Below, piece by piece: positions 28,022 to 37,301 of a DNA stretch of 64,000 bases. A program made the position numbers and the translations under genes. Under the pieces are notes generated by a model. The model ran no database searches. It worked only from the letters and a program-made list of their open reading frames with translations, and had not been told where the DNA came from. The stretch comes from a bacterium (GTDB lineage: Bacteria > Bacteroidota > Bacteroidia > Cytophagales > Cyclobacteriaceae), in assembly GCA_024743255.1 (NCBI GenBank), contig JANSWY010000014.1:19403-83402 (forward strand), written 5' to 3'. The first letter of the stretch is position 1, and every line of letters starts with the position of its first letter.

Positions 28022-28537
28022 ATGAAAAAATTATTATTAGCAATCTCAATGATGGGGATTCTATTTGCTTGTTCTACAAATTCTGAGAATAGCACGAAAG
28101 TAGAAGGGAATCAGGAAGCTGTTAAAACTCAAGTTGAAACAGGTGATTTCTTAACCTTTGGAACTTCCATTACTTCAGAGAATGCAATGCCTGCTACAGA
28201 TTTTTTAAGTTCTTTCAATGATGATTCTACATTTGTAAAGCTAACCGGCAAAGTGGATGCAGTTTGTCAAAAGAAAGGATGCTGGATGAATATTGACCTT
28301 GACAATGGAGAAACTATGAAGGTTACTTTCAAGGACTATGGATTCTTTGTTCCAAAGGACATTGCTGGTAAGAAGGTGGTAATAGAAGGTAAGGCGTTAA
28401 GAAAGATTACTCCAGTAGCTGAGCTAAAGCACTATGCTGAAGATGCTGGTAAATCACAAGAAGAGATTGATGCCATCACAGAAGACAAGAAACAAGTAGT
28501 ATTTGAAGCAGAAGGAGTTTTGGTTTCTAAAATCTAA
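28022..28537 (+). CDS. DUF4920 lipoprotein
   Basis: 171 residues from ATG 28022 (a TTG at 28016 is less likely). The lipobox ILFACST gives a lipid anchor. The mature part holds a DUF4920 domain: AVCQKKGCWMNIDLDNGETM, then FFVPKDIAGKKVVIEGKA. The paired cysteines in CQKKGCW are conserved in the family and could bind metal or form a disulfide. It is an OB-like envelope protein of unknown function. Confidence 0.85.
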   Translation: MKKLLLAISMMGILFACSTNSENSTKVEGNQEAVKTQVETGDFLTFGTSITSENAMPATDFLSSFNDDSTFVKLTGKVDAVCQKKGCWMNIDLDNGETMKVTFKDYGFFVPKDIAGKKVVIEGKALRKITPVAELKHYAEDAGKSQEEIDAITEDKKQVVFEAEGVLVSKI

Positions 28538-28563
28538 CTTGCAAAAGATATCAAATTGATTCT

Positions 28564-28602
28564 AACCTCAGGAATGATATAATCCTGAGGTTTTCTTTTT
28601 TT
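28564..28602. terminator. Terminator between convergent genes
   Basis: AACCTCAGGA (28564-28573) and TCCTGAGGTT (28583-28592) form a perfect 10-bp stem with a 9-base loop followed by a T-rich run. It ends the DUF4920 transcript and overlaps the stop codon of the convergent gene. Confidence 0.85.
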
Positions 28603-28945
28603 GAAATATTCTTCTGAAACTGTTTCCTGCCAACATTCCAAATCCGGCTGCTATTCCTCCTATAATCGCAGATAGGATTAGTAAGGAGGTTACATCATTA
28701 ATCATTGGAATTAGCTCAACGATTTTAGTGGACATGATTGAGTCAGTTTCAGTATCTACCTTCCAGGCATAACCTAACCATAGAATTCCTCCTCCAAGGA
28801 ACCCACTCACAAAACACCCAAAAGCATTTCCTGGTATCAGAGCTGCAATCACAAAACCAACGAGTACTATATTCCACCAAGGCATAACCGAGGATGCAAA
28901 AAATGAAATGCCTGCTAAAAGTATTATTCTTAATATTAATCTCAT
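28568..28945 (-). CDS. Small multi-pass membrane protein, unknown
   Basis: 125 residues with about four hydrophobic segments, starting MRLILRIILLAGISFFASSV and including NAFGCFVSGFLGGGILWLGY. It ends in a basic cytoplasmic tail (FRRIFQKKKTSG). The pattern is common in Bacteroidota but I cannot name a family. It starts 6 bases after the penicillin acylase stop, so both form an operon. Confidence 0.65.
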   Translation of the reverse strand: MRLILRIILLAGISFFASSVMPWWNIVLVGFVIAALIPGNAFGCFVSGFLGGGILWLGYAWKVDTETDSIMSTKIVELIPMINDVTSLLILSAIIGGIAAGFGMLAGNSFRRIFQKKKTSGLYHS

Positions 28946-28951
28946 ATCCTC

Positions 28952-31369
28952 TTAGTTTTGAAATTTAACTTGCCCAACAACCTGATCTATTTTAATCTCA
29001 TCCTTAGAGCCAAAAAATAGCTCATTATACTCCCCATCTGCCCAATCTTCAATCATATGTCCCCACAACGGATTTCCAGGATTTCCAGATTGACTTCCAG
29101 GATATACTCCCCAGGCTTTTACCTGGCCATCTCCAAGTTCTACGACCATTCTCCAACTTGGACCGTGGGTAGTACTTGCAGCATTAACTATATTGTGATT
29201 TCCCCCAATCTTAATTTCGGAAACAGTAAAAGGATCCAGACGTGCTAAATGTTGGGCTCTGGTATTTTTAAATTTGTACCATTCAATTGTCTTACCAGTT
29301 TCTTTTTTCCAGTTCTCTACAGAGTCCACTGCCTGTACAAATGATAAGTTGATTATATCTGTGAGTGTCTCCACTTTGTCTGTCTCCTGTATGTCGAATA
29401 ACTCCAGGTCAGGGTAGTTTTGCATGGCGTAAAAGGAATTGTAAGTTCTAGGTCTTCTTAACGCCAAACTATCACTTCTAAATTCATCCCAAGCGTTTTT
29501 AAGAAGGAAATCCTGCCACATTTCGAAGATACTTGGAGCTTTGTTCTCCGGGTTATTAAAGTAATCCCAGGATTTTAACAAATCTGCATACTCCAATTTC
29601 ACCCCAACCAGTTGTGAAGAATCCAAAGAGTCAAGCATCATAGGTAAGTTTTCAGATGCGATATAATTAAAGTTATCATTTTGCAACTCCATAAGATCCT
29701 TGGTAGTAATATCATTCATAACAAGTAATCTCTCATTAATCCTTCTGTTTCTATAGAACTCAAATGAGTGGTCATATATGTAATAAGGATATGTGGAGTC
29801 TGCCGGGTGCTGATTCGCTGAGCTCACCCATCCACGTGGATCATTTTTCACATGCACATTTTGTTCTCTTGGAATAAAGCCTTGCCATTCGTGACTTCTT
29901 TTCCTTCCGTCCAACAGGAACTTACCTTGATTCTTCCACTTTATTGGATATTTCCCATGAATCCACAATGCATAATCACCTGATACACTTCCGAAAGAAT
30001 AGTTCTGAGGAGGCCCGGTAAAGTAAGTGAAGGCTTCTACAAAATCGTCATAATTTTTTGCTCTGTTAACCTTATAAACGGCCTTATACTCCAGTGAGGG
30101 ATCATGGCTGGTCCATCTCATTGAAAAATTAACTTTCTGACCGTTTCCAAGAAAAGTCTCATCGTAAGTAACAGGTCCATGGTGTGTATAAACCACTGTA
30201 TCATAAAAGGTATCTCCACCCAGAATGCCAATCTCTTCAATTCTTTTCTCTGTTTTCAGCCATTTGTTATCATATAAGTATTCATCGCGTAGATCATTTT
30301 TAAATTCTATGTAATACCAATCAACCAAATCTCTTTGTGCGTTGGTATTTCCCCATGCAATACTGTCGTTGAAACCGATAATTACTCCTGGCATTCCCGG
30401 TACCGTACTTCCCATAACATTCATCGTTGGGCTGCTCAGGTGGGCTACATACCATATTGAAGGCAAGTTGATCGCCAGATCTGGTTCATTACATAAAATT
30501 ACTTTGCCATTTGCTGTTTTGGATGGGCCAATTACAAAGCTGTTGCTGCCATTTTGAGGGTTTGGTTTTTCAATAGTGTTTTTGATAGTAATATCAGGGT
30601 AAGTACTATCAGGTATTCCAATTGGTTCTGGTTGGAAAGCCCATTCTGTTCCGACAGGAATGATGGGATCAACTCCTGGAAAGTAATCAGGGTTCAATTT
30701 GTTGAATAACTCTGGGCCAAGCATTCTATAAGCGTTGGTGTTTTCCAAATCACTTTCTCCACTGGACAACATATTGGCCATTGACTTCATCATGATACAA
30801 CTTTTCAATGGAGTCCATTCTTCTGGCTCAAAATTCACCAGTTTATATTCAACTGGATAAGACTTAAAAGAAAGTGAGTTGATGTATGCGTTTATACCAT
30901 TTGTGTAAGCTTCTAACATGGCCATACTTTCCGGATCCTTTTTGATTTCTTCGAGTAGCCTTTCTGCACCAAATGTCAGCCCTTTTCTTCTTTGAGTCCT
31001 ATCAAACGTTAAAGCTCCTTCACCAAGGATTTCAGAGATTCTCCCGGCAGTTGCTCTCACGCTCATTTCCATTTGCCAAAGTCTGTGGTAGGCTGTAAGG
31101 TAACCTTGCACAAAGTATGCGTCATTATCATTCTGCGCATAGATATGTGGTATTAGTAATTCGTCAAAAACCACATCAACTTCTGCTTGTAAGTTGGGAT
31201 GAGAGATGATTTCATCAATTGATAATGATTCTTTTTCACCATTTGCCCAAATTCCACTAAATGGGTTTAGTAGTTTTCCCAATGGTGGAATATCTTGGTA
31301 TTTGATGTTTAGAAAAGTGGTAAGAGATATAGTGATTAATGCTGTAAAAATGAACCGGAGTACTTTCAT
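28952..31369 (-). CDS. Penicillin acylase family amidase (Ntn hydrolase)
   Basis: 805 residues with an N-terminal hydrophobic segment. The alpha-chain part contains DELLIPHIYAQNDNDAYFVQ, typical of the family. The catalytic N-terminal serine of the beta chain is expected at QNGSNSFVIGP, where autoproteolysis (G-S) would expose Ser of SNSFVI. Later blocks INLPSIWYVAHL, PGMPGVIIGFNDSIAWGNTN and WRMVVELGDG also fit penicillin/acyl-homoserine-lactone acylases. It probably cleaves amide bonds of acylated small molecules in the periplasm; the substrate is unknown. Confidence 0.92.
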   Translation of the reverse strand: MKVLRFIFTALITISLTTFLNIKYQDIPPLGKLLNPFSGIWANGEKESLSIDEIISHPNLQAEVDVVFDELLIPHIYAQNDNDAYFVQGYLTAYHRLWQMEMSVRATAGRISEILGEGALTFDRTQRRKGLTFGAERLLEEIKKDPESMAMLEAYTNGINAYINSLSFKSYPVEYKLVNFEPEEWTPLKSCIMMKSMANMLSSGESDLENTNAYRMLGPELFNKLNPDYFPGVDPIIPVGTEWAFQPEPIGIPDSTYPDITIKNTIEKPNPQNGSNSFVIGPSKTANGKVILCNEPDLAINLPSIWYVAHLSSPTMNVMGSTVPGMPGVIIGFNDSIAWGNTNAQRDLVDWYYIEFKNDLRDEYLYDNKWLKTEKRIEEIGILGGDTFYDTVVYTHHGPVTYDETFLGNGQKVNFSMRWTSHDPSLEYKAVYKVNRAKNYDDFVEAFTYFTGPPQNYSFGSVSGDYALWIHGKYPIKWKNQGKFLLDGRKRSHEWQGFIPREQNVHVKNDPRGWVSSANQHPADSTYPYYIYDHSFEFYRNRRINERLLVMNDITTKDLMELQNDNFNYIASENLPMMLDSLDSSQLVGVKLEYADLLKSWDYFNNPENKAPSIFEMWQDFLLKNAWDEFRSDSLALRRPRTYNSFYAMQNYPDLELFDIQETDKVETLTDIINLSFVQAVDSVENWKKETGKTIEWYKFKNTRAQHLARLDPFTVSEIKIGGNHNIVNAASTTHGPSWRMVVELGDGQVKAWGVYPGSQSGNPGNPLWGHMIEDWADGEYNELFFGSKDEIKIDQVVGQVKFQN

Positions 31370-31448
31370 GCGCGAAAAATAGAATAATTTAGATGATTAT
31401 CATAATTTTCATCCAATATTAAAATTGTTATAATTATCCGATTTGATA

Positions 31449-32030
31449 ATGATGTATCCTCAAGTGATAAAACCAATTTTGGACTGGCTACTTGCTTTGA
31501 TGCTTGTGGTGCTCGCAACACCTCTCATGATTGGGATAATGGCAATTCTAAGGTTAACCCAACGTCATGTTTTTTATGTCCAGGAAAGACCTGGGAATAA
31601 AGAGGAAGTTTTCAATATGTATAAATTTAGAACTCTTCGATATAATGATATGGATGATGAAAGTCCATCAAATAATTTCACAAAGTTTTTGAGAAAGTCT
31701 TCACTTGATGAGTTACCTCAGTTGATTAATGTGTTGAAAGGTGAAATGAGTTTTGTTGGACCCAGACCATTACTTAAGGAATATCTTGAGCTATACTCTG
31801 AAACCCATAAAAAAAGACATGATGTGAAGCCGGGAATAACCGGACTTGCTCAGGTAAATGGTAGAAACCTTATATCCTGGGAAGAAAGACTGGATCTGGA
31901 TTACCAATACACTAAAAAGATCTCATTTTTACTTGATTTGAAAATTGTTCTACTTACTTTCAGAAATCTTTTCTTAAAGCCTGATATGGGATCAAGTATC
32001 ACAATGCCCAGATTTAAAGGATACCAATAA
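31449..32030 (+). CDS. Bacterial sugar transferase (PglC/WcaJ catalytic core)
   Basis: About 193 residues from ATG 31449. One N-terminal membrane segment is followed by the full catalytic core: FNMYKFRTLRYNDMDDES, SSLDELPQLINVLKGEMSFV with GPRPLL, and VKPGITGLAQVNGRN. It moves a sugar-1-phosphate onto undecaprenyl phosphate at the inner membrane, the first step of a glycan. The short form without an N-terminal domain is like PglC. It precedes an aminotransferase gene by 3 bases. Confidence 0.92.
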   Translation: MMYPQVIKPILDWLLALMLVVLATPLMIGIMAILRLTQRHVFYVQERPGNKEEVFNMYKFRTLRYNDMDDESPSNNFTKFLRKSSLDELPQLINVLKGEMSFVGPRPLLKEYLELYSETHKKRHDVKPGITGLAQVNGRNLISWEERLDLDYQYTKKISFLLDLKIVLLTFRNLFLKPDMGSSITMPRFKGYQ

Positions 32031-32033
32031 AAA

Positions 32034-33155
32034 TTGAAACAAACTAAAAGAATATATCTATCACCTCCTTACCAAAATGGTACAGAACAGGAATTATTAA
32101 ACCGGGTTCTGCAAAATAACTGGTTGTCTACAGTGGGACCAGAATTAAAACTTTTTGAGGATTCAATTAAAAGTATCATTGGACAAGAAGTGCTTGCTGT
32201 CAACAGTGGAACTTCTGCTTTACATTTAATATTGAGTCAGATAGGAGTTAATCCAGGTGATGAAATATTGGTTAGTGATTTAACTTTTGTGGCAAGCATC
32301 AATCCAATTAGATATATGGGTGCTGAACCAGTTCTTATAGATAGCGAACGACTTACATGGAATATTAATCCTGATATTCTTGAGGATGTTATCCTACGTA
32401 GAATTGAAACAGGCAAAAAGCCAAAGGCTGTGATTGTAGTTCACCTATATGGCATGCCAGCCCAGATAGAAAAGATTCACTCAATTTGTGAGAAATACCA
32501 GATTACACTTATTGAAGATGCCGCAGAGGCTCTGGGGAGCACTTATTATAAAAAAGCACTTGGTACCTTTGGAGAATATGGGTTTCTTTCTTTTAACGGT
32601 AATAAGACTATTACAACCTCAGGTGGTGGAGCAGTAATTTGTTCAAAAAAGGAGCTTGACCACTTTTTGAAATTGGCAACCCAATCAAAGGATGAGGCAT
32701 TACATTACGAGCACTCAGAGCTAGGATACAACCACAGACTTAGCAATGTTTTAGCAGCCTTAGGTTTGGCTCAAATATCTGATCTTGATCATCGGGTGAA
32801 AAGAAAAAGAGAGATTTTTGAAAATTATCAAAATCATTTAGGAGACTACATGGACTTCCTTGAAGAACCCGACGGGTATTTTAGTAGCAGATGGCTTTCA
32901 TGTGGATTATTTAGAGTTCCGGTTCAGATCAATGCACTCATCAGGAAATTAGATCAGGAATGCAATATAGAATGTAGACCAATCTGGAAACCGATGCATT
33001 TACAACCTTTATATAAAGAAGCTACATTTTTTGGAAGCGGTGTGTCCAAGGATTTGTTCAATAACGGAATATGCCTTCCAAGTGGAGTTGGTCTCACTTT
33101 ACCAGACCAGGAGTATGTAATAGATTCGTTTAAAAGGATTATCGAACGTTTATAG
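32034..33155 (+). CDS. DegT/DnrJ/EryC1/StrS-type sugar aminotransferase
   Basis: 373 residues, probable TTG start at 32034. It begins with KRIYLSPPYQNGTEQELLNR and NNWLSTVGP, as in PglE-like enzymes. The PLP-binding lysine is in FNGNKTITTSGGGA. It would convert a 4-keto UDP-sugar to a 4-amino-sugar for glycan synthesis. Together with the sugar transferase it suggests a diNAcBac- or amino-sugar-initiated glycan, but the dehydratase and acetyltransferase are absent here. Its 3' end overlaps the convergent gene by 17 bases. Confidence 0.92.
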   Translation: MKQTKRIYLSPPYQNGTEQELLNRVLQNNWLSTVGPELKLFEDSIKSIIGQEVLAVNSGTSALHLILSQIGVNPGDEILVSDLTFVASINPIRYMGAEPVLIDSERLTWNINPDILEDVILRRIETGKKPKAVIVVHLYGMPAQIEKIHSICEKYQITLIEDAAEALGSTYYKKALGTFGEYGFLSFNGNKTITTSGGGAVICSKKELDHFLKLATQSKDEALHYEHSELGYNHRLSNVLAALGLAQISDLDHRVKRKREIFENYQNHLGDYMDFLEEPDGYFSSRWLSCGLFRVPVQINALIRKLDQECNIECRPIWKPMHLQPLYKEATFFGSGVSKDLFNNGICLPSGVGLTLPDQEYVIDSFKRIIERL

Positions 33156-33972
33156 GAAGGAAAAACTCTAATTTCACCTCTGCCATCCAGTAATGATCAT
33201 TGTTACCTGCATCTCCTCTACGTCCACCAGGAACCATTTGATCATAAGCCTCCACATTGACTAATGGAACTTCATCCTTTCTGTTTGAAAGTAATTCCTG
33301 AGTGAGATTATCATATGGTCCTCCATAGGTATTTGACACATCATCTAGGTAATCTGTAAATGTTACCCGATAACCCGCTTCAAATATGACGTTCATAAAC
33401 TTTGTAACTCGTCCCTTGAATCCAATTCCTGCTGGAATCACCAAACTGTATTTCCCATATTTCAGTCCCTCAGTTTCATACTTCCTTAGGAATAGTTTTT
33501 CGCCTCCCAATTTGGTGTATGGATTATATCTCATAACCCCAACGCCAACAGCAACAAAAGGGTCCCAGGTTCTTCTTTTGTGGTATTTGCCACTATACTT
33601 ATTTAAATAGAAGATCCCTTGTAGGTTGAACTCAATATTATTGGATTGAAAAGAAAGGTTTCTTTGTCTGGCGAAGGAAGAATCTGCGGCATTGGTATCA
33701 TTGCCTTTAAGGCCAAAGAATGTTAATTCTACCCGAGCACCAACATGATCGTAAAGACGAGCCTCAAAACCAAGATTTAGGTTTCTGATGCCAGTAGCAA
33801 GTAGTTTTCCATGGTTTAATTCTCCATTGTAACCATTTCTTCCAATACCAATACTGGTGCTGAAATAACGATCATTAAAGATGTTACCAAAGAAATTTTG
33901 CGCACTACCTAATAAAGGCATGGCAATCAATACCAATATGATGATTCTTCTGTAAAACACTTGTTGCAACAC
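33139..33972 (-). CDS. Outer-membrane beta-barrel protein
   Basis: 277 residues with signal peptide ending LLGSAQ. The body alternates aromatic and polar residues as in a small barrel (GNRYFS-type start NDRYFSTSIGIGRNGYNGEL, later VAVGVGVMRYNPYTKLGG and IVFEAGYRVTFTDYLDDVSN). This DYLDDVS-ending block is typical of PorG/T9SS-associated or DUF6089-like barrels. C-terminal strand MAEVKLEFFLPINV. A specific role cannot be given. Confidence 0.75.
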   Translation of the reverse strand: MLQQVFYRRIIILVLIAMPLLGSAQNFFGNIFNDRYFSTSIGIGRNGYNGELNHGKLLATGIRNLNLGFEARLYDHVGARVELTFFGLKGNDTNAADSSFARQRNLSFQSNNIEFNLQGIFYLNKYSGKYHKRRTWDPFVAVGVGVMRYNPYTKLGGEKLFLRKYETEGLKYGKYSLVIPAGIGFKGRVTKFMNVIFEAGYRVTFTDYLDDVSNTYGGPYDNLTQELLSNRKDEVPLVNVEAYDQMVPGGRRGDAGNNDHYWMAEVKLEFFLPINVR

Positions 33973-34165
33973 AAAATAAGACTTTAAAAATACAAGAATC
34001 CTGAGATAGAACGTGCTATGTTTAGAATTATTTGTGATTTGATAGCGTCAAATAAATCTAAAATTAGCTTAATGTTACCGATTGTCCTGATTTCCGACCA
34101 AATTAAGCATTAGTTACCATAAAATTTTGTGGATACCCTAAATGCAATTAGTTTCACAAGATATT

Positions 34166-34181
34166 TTGAACAAAGGTTCAA
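34166..34181. promoter_or_regulatory. Palindrome upstream of the desaturase gene
   Basis: TTGAAC (34166-34171), AAAG, GTTCAA (34176-34181) is a perfect inverted repeat. TCAATTTG at 34178-34185 overlaps it and resembles a -7 element, so a bound protein would block transcription. It may be an operator for fatty acid desaturase control. Confidence 0.4.
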
Positions 34182-34262
34182 TTTGTACAGTTAACGGCAT
34201 AATTGTTCCTCATTCAATATTATATTACAGTTTGGGACAATAGAGTGCTTTAAGCAAGAAAC

Positions 34263-35357
34263 ATGATCCGATACAAGTTTTCCAAACAGATTAATCAAGA
34301 ATTTACTGCAATTTTGAAGAGCCGTGTCAACGCCTATTTCAAAGAAACTGACCTTAGCCAAAATGGTGGAGCTCAGATGATTGTGAAGTCTATTGTAGCG
34401 CTTTCATTGTATTTTGGACCTTTTGCTTTCGTTCTTTTCAGCGGAGTAACCAACTTATGGATACTTTTTGGATTATATCTATTGATGGGTTTAAGCGCTT
34501 CTTTTATTGGAACAGCAGTAATGCATGATGCACTTCATAGTTCATACTCTAAGAATAAGGCTGTTAATTATATCATGGGAATTTCAGCAGTTATGCTTGG
34601 TGCGGACCCAAACATGTGGAAGTTTCAACATAATGTACTGCATCATACCTATACCAATATTGAACATGCAGATGAAGATATTGCCAGTCGATATGTATTT
34701 AGGTTTACTCCAAATCAGCCTAAAAGATGGTTTCACAGATATCAGCACATTTACGCCGTGCTATTCTACGCAATGTCTACAATTCTTTGGGTGACTTACC
34801 GTGATTTTGTCAAGATAGTTACTTATAAAAAGAAGGGCTTAATCAAATCTAAACAGGAGTTTCGAAGACTTTACGCTAAAATGGTGGTTAGAAAAATAGT
34901 GTACTATTCGATATTCATAGGTCTCCCTGTGTTATTAACACCTTTATCAATTTGGATCATTTTGGCACTTTGGGCTACCATGTTAGTAGTTACTGGAGTT
35001 TTACTGAGTTTAATTTTCCAATCCGCCCATGTAGTGCCTTCAACAGAATTTATTTCACAGGATTCTGAAATAATTGAGCAAAACTGGACAGTTCATCAAA
35101 TCGTTACCACTTCAAACTTTGCCATGCACAATAAGGTGCTCTCATGGTTTATTGGCGGATTAAATTATCAGGTAGAGCATCATTTGTTTCCGAATATTTG
35201 CCACATCCACTATCCTAAGATTGCCAAAATAGTACAAGCAACAACCAAGGAGTATAATCTTCCTTATTTTGCTGAGAAGACATTTTTTAGTGCAGTTTGG
35301 AAGCACTTCAAGATGTTGAGGGATTTAGGCAAGAAAGAAAATCTGGTTACTGCTTAA
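34263..35357 (+). CDS. Membrane fatty acid desaturase
   Basis: 364 residues with four to six membrane segments. All three histidine boxes are present: MHDALHSS (HxxxH), QHNVLHHTYTN (HxxHH) and NYQVEHHLFPNICH (QxxHH). The last is typical of front-end/linoleoyl-CoA-type desaturases. It inserts a double bond into acyl chains at the membrane, using a di-iron centre and oxygen, to adjust fluidity. Single gene; the end overlaps a convergent GNAT gene by 11 bases. Confidence 0.93.
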   Translation: MIRYKFSKQINQEFTAILKSRVNAYFKETDLSQNGGAQMIVKSIVALSLYFGPFAFVLFSGVTNLWILFGLYLLMGLSASFIGTAVMHDALHSSYSKNKAVNYIMGISAVMLGADPNMWKFQHNVLHHTYTNIEHADEDIASRYVFRFTPNQPKRWFHRYQHIYAVLFYAMSTILWVTYRDFVKIVTYKKKGLIKSKQEFRRLYAKMVVRKIVYYSIFIGLPVLLTPLSIWIILALWATMLVVTGVLLSLIFQSAHVVPSTEFISQDSEIIEQNWTVHQIVTTSNFAMHNKVLSWFIGGLNYQVEHHLFPNICHIHYPKIAKIVQATTKEYNLPYFAEKTFFSAVWKHFKMLRDLGKKENLVTA

Positions 35358-35895
35358 ATTCTTCTTTTAAGATTGCATACATGTAGTTGTCGGACCAACC
35401 GGTTTTAAGAGGTAGGGCTTTTCTGAACATTCCTTCTCTGGTCATTCCGATCTTTTCCATTACTCTTATGGATGCTTTGTGATCAACCGCACAACCTGCA
35501 GCTATTCTATGTAAACTCAAAGTTTCAAAACCGAATTGAAGTAATCCAAGTGACGCCTCTGTAGCATAACCCTTTCCCCAATGATTTGGGTGGAATTTGT
35601 ACCATATTTCTCCACTTTGGTATTTAGGGCTTCCTAAATGAATGGCAGCCATACCCAAGAAAGTATTTGTCTCCTGGTCTTCAACTGCAAAGCAATAATT
35701 CTTAATATCAGGTTGTTCATGAGCACTAACCGTCTGCCTGACGACCTTGATGGAATCTTCTATATTTTCAGGTATCCCTAATGTATTGAAGTAATCTACT
35801 TCAGGGAAGGAATAAATTTCATGAATTGCAGCAGTATCAGATAACTCAACAAGCCTAAGCTTTAATCGATCTGTAAAAATGATTGGCTTTTGCAT
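35347..35895 (-). CDS. RimJ/RimL-type GNAT acetyltransferase
   Basis: 182 residues. FTDRLKLRLVELSDTAAIHE starts the fold; the acetyl-CoA loop appears as HPNHWGKGYATEASLGLLQF (a variant of R/QxxGxG/A), then HRIAAGCAVDHKASIRVMEK and IGMTREGMFRK. This is the ribosomal-protein/amino-sugar type GNAT. It follows the MFS gene by 4 bases on the same strand, so they are likely co-transcribed; the acceptor could be a small molecule related to the exporter. Confidence 0.88.
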   Translation of the reverse strand: MQKPIIFTDRLKLRLVELSDTAAIHEIYSFPEVDYFNTLGIPENIEDSIKVVRQTVSAHEQPDIKNYCFAVEDQETNTFLGMAAIHLGSPKYQSGEIWYKFHPNHWGKGYATEASLGLLQFGFETLSLHRIAAGCAVDHKASIRVMEKIGMTREGMFRKALPLKTGWSDNYMYAILKEEFKQ

Positions 35896-35899
35896 GTTG

Positions 35900-37147
35900 T
35901 TAATTTACAACAGATGTTTCTGGACGCTTAGCTTTTCTCAACCTATTTTTATAAACAAGTGCAATGATTAAACTAACGAATGGTAAAGCACTAATAAAAT
36001 AGTAAACGTAATGCCCAATGATACCATAAACAGCAGCTGCAACTACTGGAAATGCTGCCATTGCAAATGAGCTAATGGATTCACTAATTCCCATGATTTC
36101 ACCCTGTTTCTCGGGATTTGCATGAATTGCTGTAAGTGCAGCAAATGTTGGGAAACTAAGTGAAAGCCCCAGGTTCATAATGTAATAAAAAGCAATGAAG
36201 AGATAGATGTTATCCGTTAGAGTAATTGAAAAGCATCCCACCACACAACAGAAGATTCCAATAATGAGGGTATTGAATTCACCAAACCTTTGGATAAACT
36301 TCTTCGATAAAAAGGCCTGATTAAAAGCCAGAAAAATCCCAACTACAAATAGAAAGATGCCCAACTCTTTTTCATTGAAGTTGAATAGGTCTATCAGAAA
36401 AAGAGCTATAGTAGCGATATAACATGCCATCATTACTGAGAAGAAAAACTTCATTGTGAAGATCAGCTTGATGATTGGCTTTGGGTTCACTTCTTTGATT
36501 CTCTTAAAGATAAAAAGACTCTTGACCAGAGATTGCTTTTTTTGTTTGTCTCTGTCGCTTGTAGGATGAGATTCCTTTACCCAAAGAAAAATGGTAACCA
36601 AGGTGATGACGCTTATTCCAATTGCCGTAAGCAATGTTCCCATATACCCCAACGAACCTGATGCCGTAAAACCTCCAAGCCCTGGACCAATTATCATTCC
36701 CAAACCAGTGATTCCTCCCAGATAACCAAAGATGTATGATTTCTCTTCACGTGTTGTGATATCAGCTACATAAGCATTTGTAACAGATACATTCCCACCT
36801 GTGATTCCATCCAATATTCTCGAAAGGGCGATAATCCAAAGTGGTAATGCAAAGCCAAACCATGGAACATCAGGAAGGAATAGGGCAAATAGGAATACGA
36901 ACCAACTAAGCAAAGTGCCAGCCTGACTAACAAGCAATATTGGTTTTCTTCCCTTGGAATCAGAAAGTGCTCCCAGGTATGGTGAACCAACGTACTGAAA
37001 TATGGAATAAAACGTAAGCAATAACCCATATACCCATTTAGGTGCTCCATAACTTGAAACAACAAAAGGAAGAATTGGCATTAGAATACTAAAACCTAAA
37101 ACATTTACGAAATGTAAGAGATAGGCAGGGATTAGTTTTTTGTTCAT
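35900..37147 (-). CDS. MFS transporter, TetA-like drug efflux family
   Basis: 415 residues, about 12 membrane segments. The MFS motif A is visible as GALSDSKGRKPILL after helix 2, and motif C-like glycines as GLGMIIGPGLGGF in helix 5, typical of drug/proton antiporters of the TetA group. It probably expels a small molecule. TACTTTTG on the minus strand (37192-37185) is a candidate -7 element 37 bases upstream of the start. Confidence 0.9.
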   Translation of the reverse strand: MNKKLIPAYLLHFVNVLGFSILMPILPFVVSSYGAPKWVYGLLLTFYSIFQYVGSPYLGALSDSKGRKPILLVSQAGTLLSWFVFLFALFLPDVPWFGFALPLWIIALSRILDGITGGNVSVTNAYVADITTREEKSYIFGYLGGITGLGMIIGPGLGGFTASGSLGYMGTLLTAIGISVITLVTIFLWVKESHPTSDRDKQKKQSLVKSLFIFKRIKEVNPKPIIKLIFTMKFFFSVMMACYIATIALFLIDLFNFNEKELGIFLFVVGIFLAFNQAFLSKKFIQRFGEFNTLIIGIFCCVVGCFSITLTDNIYLFIAFYYIMNLGLSLSFPTFAALTAIHANPEKQGEIMGISESISSFAMAAFPVVAAAVYGIIGHYVYYFISALPFVSLIIALVYKNRLRKAKRPETSVVN

Positions 37148-37301
37148 GTCGGTGTTGTGGCTGATGGCTTTATTGTCATCGCCTCAAAAGTAACAATTGC
37201 CTGACCAATTAGTTCATCACTAATTTTTTTTATCATGAAACTTATAATCAAAAAGGCCGGATGTTCATACTTTTTATAATCTGTCCACAGTATATTTAGA
37301 T

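Noticed and set aside
31422..31436. AATTGTTATAATT also found near 58758, as a shared operator with the photolyase repeat
   Set aside because: Short AT-rich words of this kind are expected by chance in this AT-rich genome, and the genes are unrelated.
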